Shown: positions 8,566-17,685, counted from the stretch's first letter. The stretch: DNA of 64,000 nucleotides from Chitinophaga rupis (GCF_900109685.1 NZ_FOBB01000001.1:1302001-1366000), one strand, 5' to 3'. Program-made: numbers and translations. Notes: a model not told the origin generated them from the sequence alone.

Positions 8566-9696
8566 TTACTTCTTCAGGGAAAAGGTAGCCATTACCGGGA
8601 AATGCTCAAACGTGGCATTGGGAAAGGTTTGATAGCTGTGAATGTCAAAGTGCGGTTGTGCCAGTATATAATCTATACGCAGGGTAGGCGACAGAAAAGA
8701 AAGTGTACGGCCCATACCACTGCCTTTTTCCAGGAACGCATCCTGCATATGCTGGCTAAGGGTGTAGTAGGTATAGGAAACCGGCGTATCGTTCATATCC
8801 CCGCAAACTATTGCCGGATGCGGGCTTTCAGCAGTTAAGCGATGCAGCAGCTCCGCCTGGTGTGCCCTTGCCGTAAAGGTGTGTTTCATTTTAGCTGCCA
8901 GGGAGCGGGCGCCGGAAAGGTGCGCCTTACTGCCATCTATTTTTTTAATGGCTTGCAGCTGCGCCAGCTCCGCGGGATTAAACATATAGGAACGCAGCTG
9001 CGCAGTATAGATCCTTACAGTATCGCCATAGATCAGCACATCTGCTTCCAGTATGCTGCTGCCGCTGCCGGCCTCACTGAAATAGCCGCAGGGTATTTTA
9101 CGGGCTTGTATTACGGGGTAGCGGGAAAATAGTACGATGCCAAAGTGCCAGGTGTTCCACTGCGTTTTATCGCTGGTAAAGTAGTGGTAGGGATAGCCTA
9201 GCCGCTGCTGTATGGCTGCAACATTATTAGTGAGCTTAGGATCGTCATTCGTATAAAATTCCTGCATGCACAGCACATCCGGACTGGCCTCACGAATAGT
9301 GCGAAAAATGGATGCATGCATTTCCTTATCCAGCTGATATCCTTTTACACCCATGCTGCTGGTGTTAAAGGTCATTACGGTAAAGTTGGGCGCAGGCTGC
9401 CGGCCTATGGCCCACTGCTGCGGCCAATGCATGGAAAAGCTTACCTGCACTGCGTTGTAGGATAGGATAATAGCCCCCGCAGAAAGCCAGTAATACCATT
9501 TTTTATAAATAAGCCAGCAGAGAATAAAGATCAGGTTCAGGAACAATAGCACGGGAAACATTAAACCGGCAAAACCACTGGGCCACCAATGGTGCGGGCT
9601 CAGGTAAGGTAGCCAGGCCGATGTTAGTAAGGCAGTTACCAACAGGCAATTGATCAATAATAGTATACGGGGAAGTATTTGCTGAAAAAAATTCAT
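8566..9696 (-). CDS. Membrane-anchored EEP-family protein (paralog 2)
   Basis: A 376-residue paralog of the next gene downstream, with the same layout: three N-terminal transmembrane helices, then an EEP domain with MTFNTS, VLCMQEFYT, IVCGDMNDTPVSYTYY and a C-terminal FEHFPVMATFSLKK. Here the QE Glu is intact, but the canonical SDH triad is FEH, so the catalytic Asp is replaced by Glu. Together with the Glu-to-Asp change in the neighbour, each copy has one conservative swap at a metal or catalytic acid. The start is an ATG at 9696. Function beyond a phosphodiesterase-type fold cannot be told. Confidence 0.85.
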   Translation of the reverse strand: MNFFQQILPRILLLINCLLVTALLTSAWLPYLSPHHWWPSGFAGLMFPVLLFLNLIFILCWLIYKKWYYWLSAGAIILSYNAVQVSFSMHWPQQWAIGRQPAPNFTVMTFNTSSMGVKGYQLDKEMHASIFRTIREASPDVLCMQEFYTNDDPKLTNNVAAIQQRLGYPYHYFTSDKTQWNTWHFGIVLFSRYPVIQARKIPCGYFSEAGSGSSILEADVLIYGDTVRIYTAQLRSYMFNPAELAQLQAIKKIDGSKAHLSGARSLAAKMKHTFTARAHQAELLHRLTAESPHPAIVCGDMNDTPVSYTYYTLSQHMQDAFLEKGSGMGRTLSFLSPTLRIDYILAQPHFDIHSYQTFPNATFEHFPVMATFSLKK

Positions 9697-9807
9697 CGTA
9701 TAGGTGGGGTTAATTCGTTATGCAAATTATAGCATAATTAATTAATTTCCAAATGGTTGGATGCCGTTACAGCTATACGATATTAGAATAAAAATTGAAT
9801 TATTTTT

Positions 9808-10755
9808 TCAGTTATCCTGTTGTTTGCTGGCCCTTAACAGGGTTTCCTGCTCTTCAGGTGTTAAGGCATGGATGCCTTGTTCATGAATTTTATCTAAAAT
9901 TTCATTCAGGCGCTGTTCCGGCACCGCGCCTACACGGCGGTAAGGATTGTTACCTCCTATGGAATTACCCAGCCTTTTCCTTACCAGCGCCGCGGCTTCC
10001 TTGTGCTGCTCTTCTACCGGGTGAAACAGGTGAGTGACTTTGTAGGTAAGCCGGTTTAAACCAGCGCCCCAGTCTTTCCCTTTTTTCCACTGCATCATGT
10101 ACAGAAAGCCGGTAAGGCCACCGCCCAGTAATGCGGGGAAATAGGTTTGAGCATCGTCGTTAGTGGAGAATATATGAGAGCTGATGTGCAGCGCTACAAA
10201 CACGGTGGTAATGATCCATAAGGGAATACCGCGGCCCAGCATGGGGAACAGGCGGTAGTTGGGAGCTACGGTGGTAACGCCAATGGCCAGGGCCATTACG
10301 CTGGCAGCAGCACCTATCATGCTGGCCTGCGGTAATATGGGCTCAAAGGCAGGAATAGCGTGCATACCCATTATGTAAAAAATGGCGCCACACAAGCCGC
10401 CGTAAATATAGAGCGGTAAAATACGCTGGTGGCCGGCTACGTTTTGCAGCAGGGTGCCAAAGCCCCACAGCCATACCATGTTGCTGAACACCTGCCATAC
10501 GCTGACATGGGAGAACATGGAGGTAAGCAGCGTCCAGGGACGGGTAAGCAACCGTGCAGGGTTAGCCGGTAATGAGGCCCAGGCCAGCACATCTTCATTA
10601 AACTGGGCAGTACTGTAACCTTCCATGTTATAAATAACCCTGGTGAACAGCAGTAATATAAATAGGGTAAGGTTTACAACGAGCAGCTGGGTAACAATGT
10701 TCCGTTCTTCTCCTAAGGAGAGGCTGGGGATCCGTTCTTTTTCCACCGTTCTCAT
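9808..10755 (-). CDS. Rhomboid-family protein lacking catalytic residues (pseudo-rhomboid)
   Basis: A 315-residue six-helix membrane protein of the rhomboid fold. Alignment by eye with the adjacent intact rhomboid puts GAAAS (residues 148-152) over the GASG nucleophile motif, so the catalytic Ser is Ala150. The segment YFPALLGGGLTGF replaces HFAHLGGVIFGY, so the catalytic His is also lost. The L1-loop WxF-like region and helix-packing glycines remain. The cytosolic C-terminus (about 260-315) carries a helical RLNEILDKIHEQGIHALTPEEQ segment like the DUF6576 tail found on Bacteroidota rhomboids. It is probably a non-proteolytic partner or regulator, as with eukaryotic iRhoms. It lies 30 bp after the intact rhomboid gene. 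Confidence 0.85.
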   Translation of the reverse strand: MRTVEKERIPSLSLGEERNIVTQLLVVNLTLFILLLFTRVIYNMEGYSTAQFNEDVLAWASLPANPARLLTRPWTLLTSMFSHVSVWQVFSNMVWLWGFGTLLQNVAGHQRILPLYIYGGLCGAIFYIMGMHAIPAFEPILPQASMIGAAASVMALAIGVTTVAPNYRLFPMLGRGIPLWIITTVFVALHISSHIFSTNDDAQTYFPALLGGGLTGFLYMMQWKKGKDWGAGLNRLTYKVTHLFHPVEEQHKEAAALVRKRLGNSIGGNNPYRRVGAVPEQRLNEILDKIHEQGIHALTPEEQETLLRASKQQDN

Positions 10756-10785
10756 ACTACAAATTGCTTTGTTATAAATTTACGA

Positions 10786-11613
10786 TTAATAAAAATTCCG
10801 TCGGTTATTCCGGTTCCAGATCTTCAATAAAATATACCCAAATATGACCCCGCCGAGGTGGGCAAAGTGGGCTACATTATCGCCGGCAGAGTTTTGAATT
10901 CCGGAAACCAGCTCCAATACAATCCAGATGCCAACAAAGTACTTGGCCTTTATCGGGAAAAGGAAATAAAGATAGATCAAGCTGTTCGGGAACAAATATC
11001 CGAAGGCGAACAATATACCAAAAACCGCGCCGGACGCCCCCAGCGTGGCTGTGTTACGAAAGTCAATGGCAAATTGCTGTACAAATACCCGGGCGGTTTG
11101 TACTATCTCCGGGTTACCGGGCGCCTGCGCCAGGGCTATCTTCATACTTTCCGGGTTAAAGGTGCCGGAGCCCAGGTCGTACTTACGATCCAGCAGGGCA
11201 AAATTAGAATAGGACGGATCCTGCAGAAAAGCCTGCACATCGTGCGTAAGGCGTACGTTATCGTAGGTAAGCACGCCCATATGGCACATGGCTGCGCCTA
11301 TACCGCAAATAGTATAAAAAATAAGGAACCGTTTAGGCCCCCATACATTTTCCAGCGTGGCGCCAAACATCCACAGGGTGAACATATTGGAAAACAGGTG
11401 CCCGAAAGAGCCGTGCATGAAAAGATGGGTAATGATCTGGTGAGGGCGGAACAGGTCTGAGCCCCAGTAATGCAGCGCAAACAAATTCTCCAGCCGGTTG
11501 CCCAGCATGGGGTGCAAGGTTTCCTGTGCCAGGAACACCAAACCATTAATGATCAAAAGGTTTTTAATCACCAGGGGAAGGATCTCAAATCTGCCGGGCC
11601 TGAGTTCGTTCAT
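10786..11613 (-). CDS. Rhomboid family intramembrane serine protease
   Basis: Polytopic inner-membrane protease that cleaves transmembrane substrates. In the 275 residues the catalytic dyad is visible: GASGAVFG with Ser194 and AHFAHLGG with His252. HGSFGHLFSNM (residues 67-77) matches the conserved HxxxxHxxxN segment of helix 2. A loop of about 70 residues between helices 3 and 4 (around 117-187) is longer than in GlpG. It is the upstream member of a two-gene unit with a catalytically dead paralog. Substrates are unknown. Confidence 0.93.
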   Translation of the reverse strand: MNELRPGRFEILPLVIKNLLIINGLVFLAQETLHPMLGNRLENLFALHYWGSDLFRPHQIITHLFMHGSFGHLFSNMFTLWMFGATLENVWGPKRFLIFYTICGIGAAMCHMGVLTYDNVRLTHDVQAFLQDPSYSNFALLDRKYDLGSGTFNPESMKIALAQAPGNPEIVQTARVFVQQFAIDFRNTATLGASGAVFGILFAFGYLFPNSLIYLYFLFPIKAKYFVGIWIVLELVSGIQNSAGDNVAHFAHLGGVIFGYILLKIWNRNNRRNFY

Positions 11614-11661
11614 AGTTTTATCGGATCGTTTATTAGTTGAGCTATGCTATCAGTTATTATG

Positions 11662-13065
11662 CTATTTCTTTTCCAGCAACACTACGTTCTCAATATGGTG
11701 TGTATGCGGGAACATATCTACCGGCTGTACTTTGGCCACTTTATACAAGGTGCTAAGCAGGGCCAGGTCCCTGGCCTGCGTAGCCGGGTTACAGCTTACG
11801 TATACAATTTTGGGCGCGGCTATCTGCAGCAATTTACTTACCAGCTTTTCGTGCATGCCTGCGCGTGGAGGATCGGTGATCACCACATCCGGCTGCCCAT
11901 GCAGGGCAAAGAAATCATCATCACAGATATCCACCACATCCCCTGCAAAGAACTCCGCATTTTTTACCTGGTTACGGTCCGCATTTTCTATGGCATCGTC
12001 AATTGCTTCTTTGATCAGCTCTATGCCGATGACCTTACGGGCTTTGCGCGATACAAAAATACCAATGCTGCCGGTTCCGCAATACAGGTCGTACACAATT
12101 TCTGTTCCTGTTAAGGCGGCAAAATCGCGGGTTACCTGGTACAAGGTTTCGCCCTGGTAAGTATTGGTTTGGAAAAAAGACTTGGGGCCTATTTTGAAAA
12201 CAAAATCTTCCAGGTTCTCTTCCACATATCCCTTCCCGTAGTACGTTTTGGGTTCCAGGTCAAAGATACTATCATTCTTTTTAGGATTGATCGTATAAAC
12301 GATGGTGGTAATGGCAGGAACAGTAGCCAGCAGATGGTCCAGCAGGGCTTTGCGGGCCGTTTCATCTTCATGGTGAATAACCAGGTTCACCATTACCTCG
12401 CCGGTGGTGCAGATGCGCACTACCAGGTTACGCAGCCATCCCTGCTGCGCCCGTATATCGTAAAAAGGAAGCTCATTGGCTTCTGCAAAGGCGCGCACAG
12501 TATTCCGGATCAGGTTTACCGGCTCCTGCTGCAGGTGACAGGTGTGAATGTCCAGCACCTTATCGAACAGGCGGGGTACGTGAAAGCCCAGCGCATTACG
12601 CCGGGTAATACCGCCTTCCTGCGCTATTTCCTGGTTAGTGAGATAGGCCTTGTTGCTGAAGGTGAACTCCAGCTTATTGCGGTAGCAGGTGCTGTGCGGG
12701 GAGCCCAGGATAGGACTGATGGCCGGCAGCTCCAGGTGGCCAATGCGTTGCAGGTTATCTACCACCTGCTGCTGTTTATATTGCAGCTGGCGGGAGTAAG
12801 GTAGCATTTGCCATTTGCAGCCGCCGCATACGCCGAAATGTTCGCAAAAGGGCTCCACCCGCTCGCTGGAGTAGGAATGGATATGGATGGCGGTACCTTC
12901 TGCCCAGTCTTTTTTGTTCTTACTGAGCTTTACATCCACCACATCGCCGGGTACCACCCCGCCTTCAATAAATATTACTTTCCCGTCCTGACGGGCCAGG
13001 GCTTTGCCTTCTGCTGCATAAGCACTTACCGGTACTTTTTCCAGTACCACATTTTTTTTCCTCAC
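11662..13065 (-). CDS. rlmD: 23S rRNA (uracil-C5)-methyltransferase, RlmD/RumA family
   Basis: SAM-dependent methyltransferase that makes m5U in 23S rRNA (U1939 in E. coli for RlmD). Visible parts: N-terminal TRAM domain, an iron-sulfur cluster motif (CEHFGVCGGCKW plus a later Cys in HTCHL), the SAM-binding VYDLYCGTGSIG, the ITDPPRAG motif, and the catalytic Cys in YVSCNPATQARD. The open frame runs to an ATG at 13122, but the first 19 codons overlap a dispersed palindromic repeat and a -7 box (13071-13078). I therefore prefer the GTG at 13065 (VRKKNVVLEKV), giving 467 residues; ATGs at 13101 and 13122 are the alternatives. RlmD versus another RumA-type paralog is by general similarity only. 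Confidence 0.92.
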   Translation of the reverse strand: MRKKNVVLEKVPVSAYAAEGKALARQDGKVIFIEGGVVPGDVVDVKLSKNKKDWAEGTAIHIHSYSSERVEPFCEHFGVCGGCKWQMLPYSRQLQYKQQQVVDNLQRIGHLELPAISPILGSPHSTCYRNKLEFTFSNKAYLTNQEIAQEGGITRRNALGFHVPRLFDKVLDIHTCHLQQEPVNLIRNTVRAFAEANELPFYDIRAQQGWLRNLVVRICTTGEVMVNLVIHHEDETARKALLDHLLATVPAITTIVYTINPKKNDSIFDLEPKTYYGKGYVEENLEDFVFKIGPKSFFQTNTYQGETLYQVTRDFAALTGTEIVYDLYCGTGSIGIFVSRKARKVIGIELIKEAIDDAIENADRNQVKNAEFFAGDVVDICDDDFFALHGQPDVVITDPPRAGMHEKLVSKLLQIAAPKIVYVSCNPATQARDLALLSTLYKVAKVQPVDMFPHTHHIENVVLLEKK

Positions 13066-13070
13066 GGATG

Positions 13071-13078
13071 CAAAGGTA
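13071..13078 (-). promoter_or_regulatory. Putative rlmD -7 promoter element
   Basis: TACCTTTG on the minus strand matches TAnnTTTG and ends 5 nt before the GTG at 13065. If used, transcription would start at or next to the start codon. Confidence 0.45.
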
Positions 13079-13097
13079 GTGTTTTTGGTAGCGTAGT

Positions 13098-13268
13098 CCA
13101 TAGTCAATGGTCCATTGTTCATAGCATTTTGCGTGAGAAAGGTTTACGGTCCATAGTCGATGGTCCATGGTCCATTGCCTTGTGCATGGTGGAGGTTTTA
13201 CAAGTACAGGTGCGGCATCTACCCAACGGGTTATGCCATGGACCATCGACTATGGACTATGGACCACA
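13098..13268. repeat. Palindromic CCATAGTCGATGGTCCATGG repeat cluster
   Basis: Several copies of the word CCATAGTCGATGGTCCATGG and its complement sit between the divergent rlmD and thioredoxin genes: near 13098-13115, 13150-13175 and, inverted, 13234-13264. The inverted copies could fold into a long hairpin. The same words recur near 22851-22882 and 22958-22985. Confidence 0.8.
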
Positions 13269-13312
13269 TGGACTTTTCATTTTTTACTGCTACATTTACA
13301 TATCCTAATCCT

Positions 13313-14719
13313 ATGCGTAAACTTTTCTTTCTCATCGCCGTTTTGTGTTATAGCCAGCTGCAATTGCAGGCGCAGGGCTATCAGCTGACCGTTAAGTTCA
13401 AGCAATATACCAGTGGCCGTATGTTCCTGGCCCATTACATGGGCAAAGGCACTTACCTGGCCGATTCTGCTATGATAGATGCTACCGGCACCGCAGTGCT
13501 CAAAGGCAAGGAAGCCCTGCCCGGCGGTATTTACCTGGTGGTGTTCCCCGGCAAACAGCGTTATTTTGAAATGCTGCTGGATAAGAACCAGACTTTTTCC
13601 ATTAGTGTAGACAGTACTGACCTGATAGGTAAAACAGTATATAAAACATCGCCCGAGAACGACCTGTTCCTGGGTTACAACCGTTTCCTGGCCACACTAC
13701 AGCCAAAAACCATTGCTATACAGGAGCTGCTGGCCAAACGTACCGCACAGGATACCCTGCAGGCGCGTCCCCTGCAAACAGCGCTGAACAAAGAGATCCA
13801 GGACTACCGCATAAATTTCATAACCAAACACCCTGAGTCTTTACTGACCAGCATTTTCAAAGCTATGCGCGAGCCGGAAGTGCCCACAAAACCGGCCAAT
13901 GAAGATTCTACCTTCGCCTACCGTTATTTTCGCGGGCATTACTGGGATGAGGTGAACCTGAATGACGGCCGCCTGGTACGCACTCCCATCCTGGAAGGTA
14001 AATTAAGCAAGTACTTTAACCAGGTAGTGCCTATGGAGCCGGATTCTGCTATTGTGGAATGCGACCGGTTGATAGCCAAAGCCCGTAAGGATAAGGAAAT
14101 GTTTAAGTATGTGCTATGGTGGCTTACCTATAACTACGAAACATCGCCCTACATGGGTATGGATGCCGTGTTTGTGCACCTGGTAGAGAAATATTATGTA
14201 CCCGGGGAGGCTTACTGGCTCACCAGCGAGCAGCTGAATAAGCTGATAGGCCGGGCTTATGCCATAGCACCCAACCTGATAGGGCAGCAGGCCCCGCCGC
14301 TGGAAATGCAGGACTCTACCGCCAAACCGCTTTCCCTGTACAGTACCAAAGCCAAATACACTGTGCTGGTTTTCTGGGACCCCACCTGCGGGCACTGCAA
14401 AACTGAAATACCCCGCCTGGACAGCGCTTTTAAAGCCAGCTGGCAAAACAAGGGCGTAGTAATGGTGGGTATAAAAACGGACGGTACCCGTGAAGAATGG
14501 CTACAGTTCATTAAAGCGCACCAGCTTAGCGGCTGGGTGCATGCCTGGGATCCGCAGGCGCAAAGCAACTACCGCCGCCTGTATGATGTGTACAGCACCC
14601 CGGTGGTGTACCTGCTGGATGAAAAGAAAAAGATACTGGCTAAACGCCTGGGTGTGGAGCAGCTGAATGGTTTCCTGGAAAGGCTGGAAAAAGAGCCGGA
14701 AGGCACTGTGAAGAAATGA
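13313..14719 (+). CDS. TlpA-like thioredoxin-family protein with N-terminal DUF4369-like domain
   Basis: Exported protein of 468 residues. Signal peptide MRKLFFLIAVLCYSQLQLQAQ; then a beta-rich DUF4369-like domain (about 22-120: YQLTVKFKQYTSGRMFLAHYMG); a helical middle of the kind found in Bacteroidota thiol-disulfide proteins (DUF5106-like); and a C-terminal thioredoxin domain with VLVFWDPTCGHCKTEIP, giving a CGHC active site. Likely a periplasmic or lipid-side thiol-disulfide oxidoreductase. A longer frame opens at 13160, but it runs through the palindromic repeat and the signal peptide begins at the ATG at 13313. Followed by a hairpin terminator. Confidence 0.9.
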   Translation: MRKLFFLIAVLCYSQLQLQAQGYQLTVKFKQYTSGRMFLAHYMGKGTYLADSAMIDATGTAVLKGKEALPGGIYLVVFPGKQRYFEMLLDKNQTFSISVDSTDLIGKTVYKTSPENDLFLGYNRFLATLQPKTIAIQELLAKRTAQDTLQARPLQTALNKEIQDYRINFITKHPESLLTSIFKAMREPEVPTKPANEDSTFAYRYFRGHYWDEVNLNDGRLVRTPILEGKLSKYFNQVVPMEPDSAIVECDRLIAKARKDKEMFKYVLWWLTYNYETSPYMGMDAVFVHLVEKYYVPGEAYWLTSEQLNKLIGRAYAIAPNLIGQQAPPLEMQDSTAKPLSLYSTKAKYTVLVFWDPTCGHCKTEIPRLDSAFKASWQNKGVVMVGIKTDGTREEWLQFIKAHQLSGWVHAWDPQAQSNYRRLYDVYSTPVVYLLDEKKKILAKRLGVEQLNGFLERLEKEPEGTVKK

Positions 14720-14749
14720 AAAAGCATTAAGAAGCAGAAGATAAAAAAC

Positions 14750-14789
14750 GGCCACTGATGCTCCTTTGGGATGCGTGAGTGGCTTTTTT
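14750..14789 (+). terminator. Rho-independent terminator after thioredoxin gene
   Basis: GCCACT...AGTGGC stem (14751-14783) with interior mismatches, followed by six T residues. Confidence 0.7.
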
Positions 14790-15159
14790 AGTACACTATT
14801 ATAAAGATATTCCTATTAGGTTTAACGGACAGGGGCCGATACGGGTTGCGCACGCATTGCGCAGCAATATCACCCGAATAACAGCCGAATTAACCGTAGA
14901 GAAACTACCAATGAATTATCCCATTAATTCCTCATACCCCTCCGCGTTAAAACCCTCCGAATTATATATGGGGAATTCATGCTTTATTACTACTCATCAC
15001 ATATAACAAGGCTTTAACACCAGCGGATCACAGCTGCAAATGCGTGTTGTAACTTATTTACAATCAACTAGATAAATTTTCAAAAAAATTTATTGGCATA
15101 GTCTTTGGAATCACCCTTTCGTAACCAAAAAAGTGATTCGTAACTAAAATTGTGAGATT
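14790..15159. other. Intergenic region upstream of OMP array
   Basis: No gene supported; an open frame at 14779-15006 has no protein-like features. Close to the next gene, TAGTCTTTG (15099-15107) resembles a -7 box with one extra spacer base and may be the promoter of the first barrel protein. Confidence 0.5.
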
Positions 15160-15861
15160 ATGAGAAAGAAGTTAATCCTGTCTTTTGCAGCGCTGGCCTT
15201 TTCTTTTGCGGCCATGTCTCAGGTTCGTGTAGGTGTTAAAGGTGGCTGGAACCTGGCCAATATTTCCACTCGTAATGATGGTTCCACTGATGACAACAAA
15301 GCATTATCCAGGTATCACATAGGGGTGATTGCCGATATGCCGCTGATCAAGAACATTCTGTCATTTCAGCCGGGTGTATACTACAGCAGCAAGGGGGCCA
15401 AGGTGGAATCCGGCAACAAGGACAATCCATCAGTAGCTGATCCTTATGCAAAGTATACGACCAATCCGCAGTACATAGAAATTCCGTTGAACTTTGTGGG
15501 TAAAGTTCCCATTGGTGCGGACAGCCGCCTGTTTGCCGGTGTAGGTCCTTATTTTGCGTTTGGCGTAGCTGGTAAGAACAAGTATACCGTAAATACCGGG
15601 GTAGCCAAAACAGAAGGAAGCTCCAGTATTAAGTGGGATGATGATACCCCGTTTAATACCGGTGATCCTGATCAGGGCCTGAACAAGTACAAACGTTTTG
15701 ACTGGGGTGGTAACCTGATGGTGGGTGCTGAGCTTTCTCACTTCATAGTATCTGCACAGTACGGACTGGGTTTCAGCAAGATCCTTTCCGGGCAGGACAG
15801 CAGCAGTGATGATAAGGCTAAGAACCGCGTGTTCAGTGTATCCTTAGGTTACCTGTTCTAA
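15160..15861 (+). CDS. Outer membrane beta-barrel protein, OMP_b-brl_2 type (copy 1)
   Basis: A 233-residue exported protein. Signal peptide MRKKLILSFAALAFSFAAMSQ, then VRVGVKGGWNLANIS, the usual N-terminal strand of PorT/OMP_b-brl_2 barrels, alternating amphipathic strands (LSFQPGVYYSSKGAKV, YIEIPLNFVGKVP, LFAGVGPYFAFGVAG) and a C-terminal strand ending in the aromatic SLGYLF. Predicted eight-stranded barrel in the outer membrane; ligand or function unknown. First of four paralogs in tandem, each with its own spacing and most with their own terminator, so they are duplicated genes rather than one tight operon. Confidence 0.9.
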   Translation: MRKKLILSFAALAFSFAAMSQVRVGVKGGWNLANISTRNDGSTDDNKALSRYHIGVIADMPLIKNILSFQPGVYYSSKGAKVESGNKDNPSVADPYAKYTTNPQYIEIPLNFVGKVPIGADSRLFAGVGPYFAFGVAGKNKYTVNTGVAKTEGSSSIKWDDDTPFNTGDPDQGLNKYKRFDWGGNLMVGAELSHFIVSAQYGLGFSKILSGQDSSSDDKAKNRVFSVSLGYLF

Positions 15862-15973
15862 GTGATTAAGTTTTGATCATAGATGCAGGCAGGCAGCATC
15901 TTCATTGAATACACCACGCTAAAAACCAAGGTATAAATGCCCCGGCCTGCGGGCGTTTTACCGGAAAAAACAA

Positions 15974-16597
15974 ATGAAAAAAGTACTCTTATCTGCCGCT
16001 GCCATGTTAGTAGCAGCCCTTTCATTCGGACAGGTAAAATTTGGCGTAGTAGCCGGCCCTAATTTTTCCAGCTCCACTGTTAAATCAGCAGGAGACAAGG
16101 AAACCAGCGGACTGGTAACCAATGTCAGAGCAGGTGTTACGGTGGATCTGCCATTGGCAGATGAATTCTTTATCGGCACCGGGCTGCTGTACGCAGGTAA
16201 AGGTGGCAAGAATAAGGATAACAGTGATTTCAAAACTACGTTGTCCTATCTGCAGGTACCCATCCTGTTCACCTACAAACCAGAAGTGGGTACCGGTAAG
16301 CTGGTATTAGGCATAGGCCCCTACCTGGCCTATGGTATCAGCGGTAAGCACAAAGGTGGTATTGGCAACCTGACCGGCGATCTGAAAGCGTTCGATGATG
16401 AATCAGGCGCTTTTAAGCTGAACCGTTTTGATGCCGGTGGTACCATACAGGTAGGTTATGAAATGAAGCAGGGCCTGTATTTTGGTATTAACACTGACCT
16501 GGGCCTCGTGAATGTAGCCAGCAACAAGGAGATAGCCGGCCAGGATTTTTCCTGGAGGAATAGCTCCTTTGGCGCATCCGTAGGATACAAATTTTAA
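15974..16597 (+). CDS. Outer membrane beta-barrel protein, OMP_b-brl_2 type (copy 2)
   Basis: A 207-residue paralog: signal peptide MKKVLLSAAAMLVAALSFGQ, N-terminal strand VKFGVVAGPNFSSS, conserved YLQVPILFTYKP and LGIGPYLAYGISGK, and a C-terminal aromatic strand ASVGYKF. Shares the signature GxGPYxAxGxxGK with the other copies. A strong terminator follows (16633-16669). Outer-membrane location is supported by signal peptide and final Phe; function is unknown. Confidence 0.9.
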   Translation: MKKVLLSAAAMLVAALSFGQVKFGVVAGPNFSSSTVKSAGDKETSGLVTNVRAGVTVDLPLADEFFIGTGLLYAGKGGKNKDNSDFKTTLSYLQVPILFTYKPEVGTGKLVLGIGPYLAYGISGKHKGGIGNLTGDLKAFDDESGAFKLNRFDAGGTIQVGYEMKQGLYFGINTDLGLVNVASNKEIAGQDFSWRNSSFGASVGYKF

Positions 16598-16632
16598 GGC
16601 AAGCACAGATATTACTTTCAGATCTGCTGACA

Positions 16633-16669
16633 AACAGCCCCGGAGCCTGGCTCCGGGGCTGTTATTTTT
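16633..16669 (+). terminator. Rho-independent terminator after OMP copy 2
   Basis: AACAGCCCCGGAG/CTCCGGGGCTGTT near-perfect stem with a 5-nt loop, then ATTTTTA. One of the strongest terminators in the window. Confidence 0.9.
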
Positions 16670-16805
16670 ATGTATCCTTTAGAGATATGTTCTTTAATTA
16701 TGTATTTTTAGCCCAGCGTTCGAATTGCAGTGTTTGTATAATACCCTTAAGGCTTGGTTTTCACAGTTTCCACCATTACACCATTTATTTAAAGAGGACA
16801 GATGC

Positions 16806-17513
16806 ATGAAAAATTTTACACTATTTTTTCTATTGGCCATATTGGCCGTATTACCCCTGCATGCGCAGCTGAGCGTAGGCTTCCGCGGTGGCTATACCCT
16901 GGCCACCATGAACTATAAAGACCCTACTATTGGCTACAAGAACAATGGTATTGGCCGCCCCCGCAGTATGAACAGCTGGCATGCGGATGTGGTGCTGAAC
17001 GCGCCCCTGGGCCATAACTTTTACATACAGCCGGTACTGCGGTATATTACCAAAGGCATGGACCTGGATGTGCCTTATGCTAACAGCCCTACCAGCCTGT
17101 ATATGCCCTGTGCAGACAGGGTGCGGCTGCATTACCTGGAGCTGCCATTGAACCTCGTATATAAAATACCGGTATCTTTTGGCAAAATTACCCTGGGGGC
17201 CGGGCCTTATGCCGGCTATAGCCTGGGAGGGCATTATGATCTTACCATCCGCTACAACGGCCATGTGGTGAGTAACTCCCAACAGAATATTGGCTTTGAC
17301 GAGGCATCCAACATTATCTCTACCAACACCTTACTGCGCCGTTTTGATACAGGCGCCAATTTTATGGTGGGTGTGGAGCTTAACAGCCTGGTAATGATAA
17401 GCGCCAATTACAGCCTGGGATTAATGGATATTGATAAATCCACTACCAGCAATTTACAGAACCGGTACCTGGGCATTAGCCTGGGAGTGCTGCTGGACCG
17501 GGAAGATTATTAG
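16806..17513 (+). CDS. Outer membrane beta-barrel protein, OMP_b-brl_2 type (copy 3)
   Basis: A 235-residue member of the tandem group. The open frame begins at 16725, but the ATG at 16806 starts a clean signal peptide (MKNFTLFFLLAILAVLPLHAQ). Then LSVGFRGGYTLATMNY, YLELPLNLVYKIPV, LGAGPYAGYSLGGHY, and a C-terminal strand GISLGVLL followed by DREDY rather than ending in an aromatic residue. It is the most divergent of the four copies, with a longer loop after the first strands. Function unknown. Confidence 0.88.
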   Translation: MKNFTLFFLLAILAVLPLHAQLSVGFRGGYTLATMNYKDPTIGYKNNGIGRPRSMNSWHADVVLNAPLGHNFYIQPVLRYITKGMDLDVPYANSPTSLYMPCADRVRLHYLELPLNLVYKIPVSFGKITLGAGPYAGYSLGGHYDLTIRYNGHVVSNSQQNIGFDEASNIISTNTLLRRFDTGANFMVGVELNSLVMISANYSLGLMDIDKSTTSNLQNRYLGISLGVLLDREDY

Positions 17514-17541
17514 CTTTTTTTTATTGCCTGCAATATTATTC

Positions 17542-17580
17542 AAGTCCCGTTCCGGCCACGCCCGGCGGGACTTTGCTTTT
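17542..17580 (+). terminator. Rho-independent terminator after OMP copy 3
   Basis: AAGTCCCG...CGGGACTT stem with an inner CCGG/CCGG pairing, followed by TGCTTTT. Confidence 0.8.
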
Positions 17581-17654
17581 AAATGATCCGGATACCTATA
17601 CGATATATATTAATAATATTTTGCAGAAAGTTTGAATAATTGTTTTTAATAAAT

Positions 17655-17685
17655 TATGAAATTTTACATATGATAGTTATATTTG
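17655..17685 (+). promoter_or_regulatory. Putative promoter of OMP copy 4
   Basis: TATATTTG at 17678-17685 is an exact TAnnTTTG box, with TATG (three of four against TTTG) at 17655-17658, 19 nt upstream. About 32 nt separate the box from the ATG. Confidence 0.6.

Noticed and set aside
14779..15006. Small gene of 75 codons upstream of the OMP array
   Set aside because: No family resemblance, starts inside a terminator, and composition looks non-coding.
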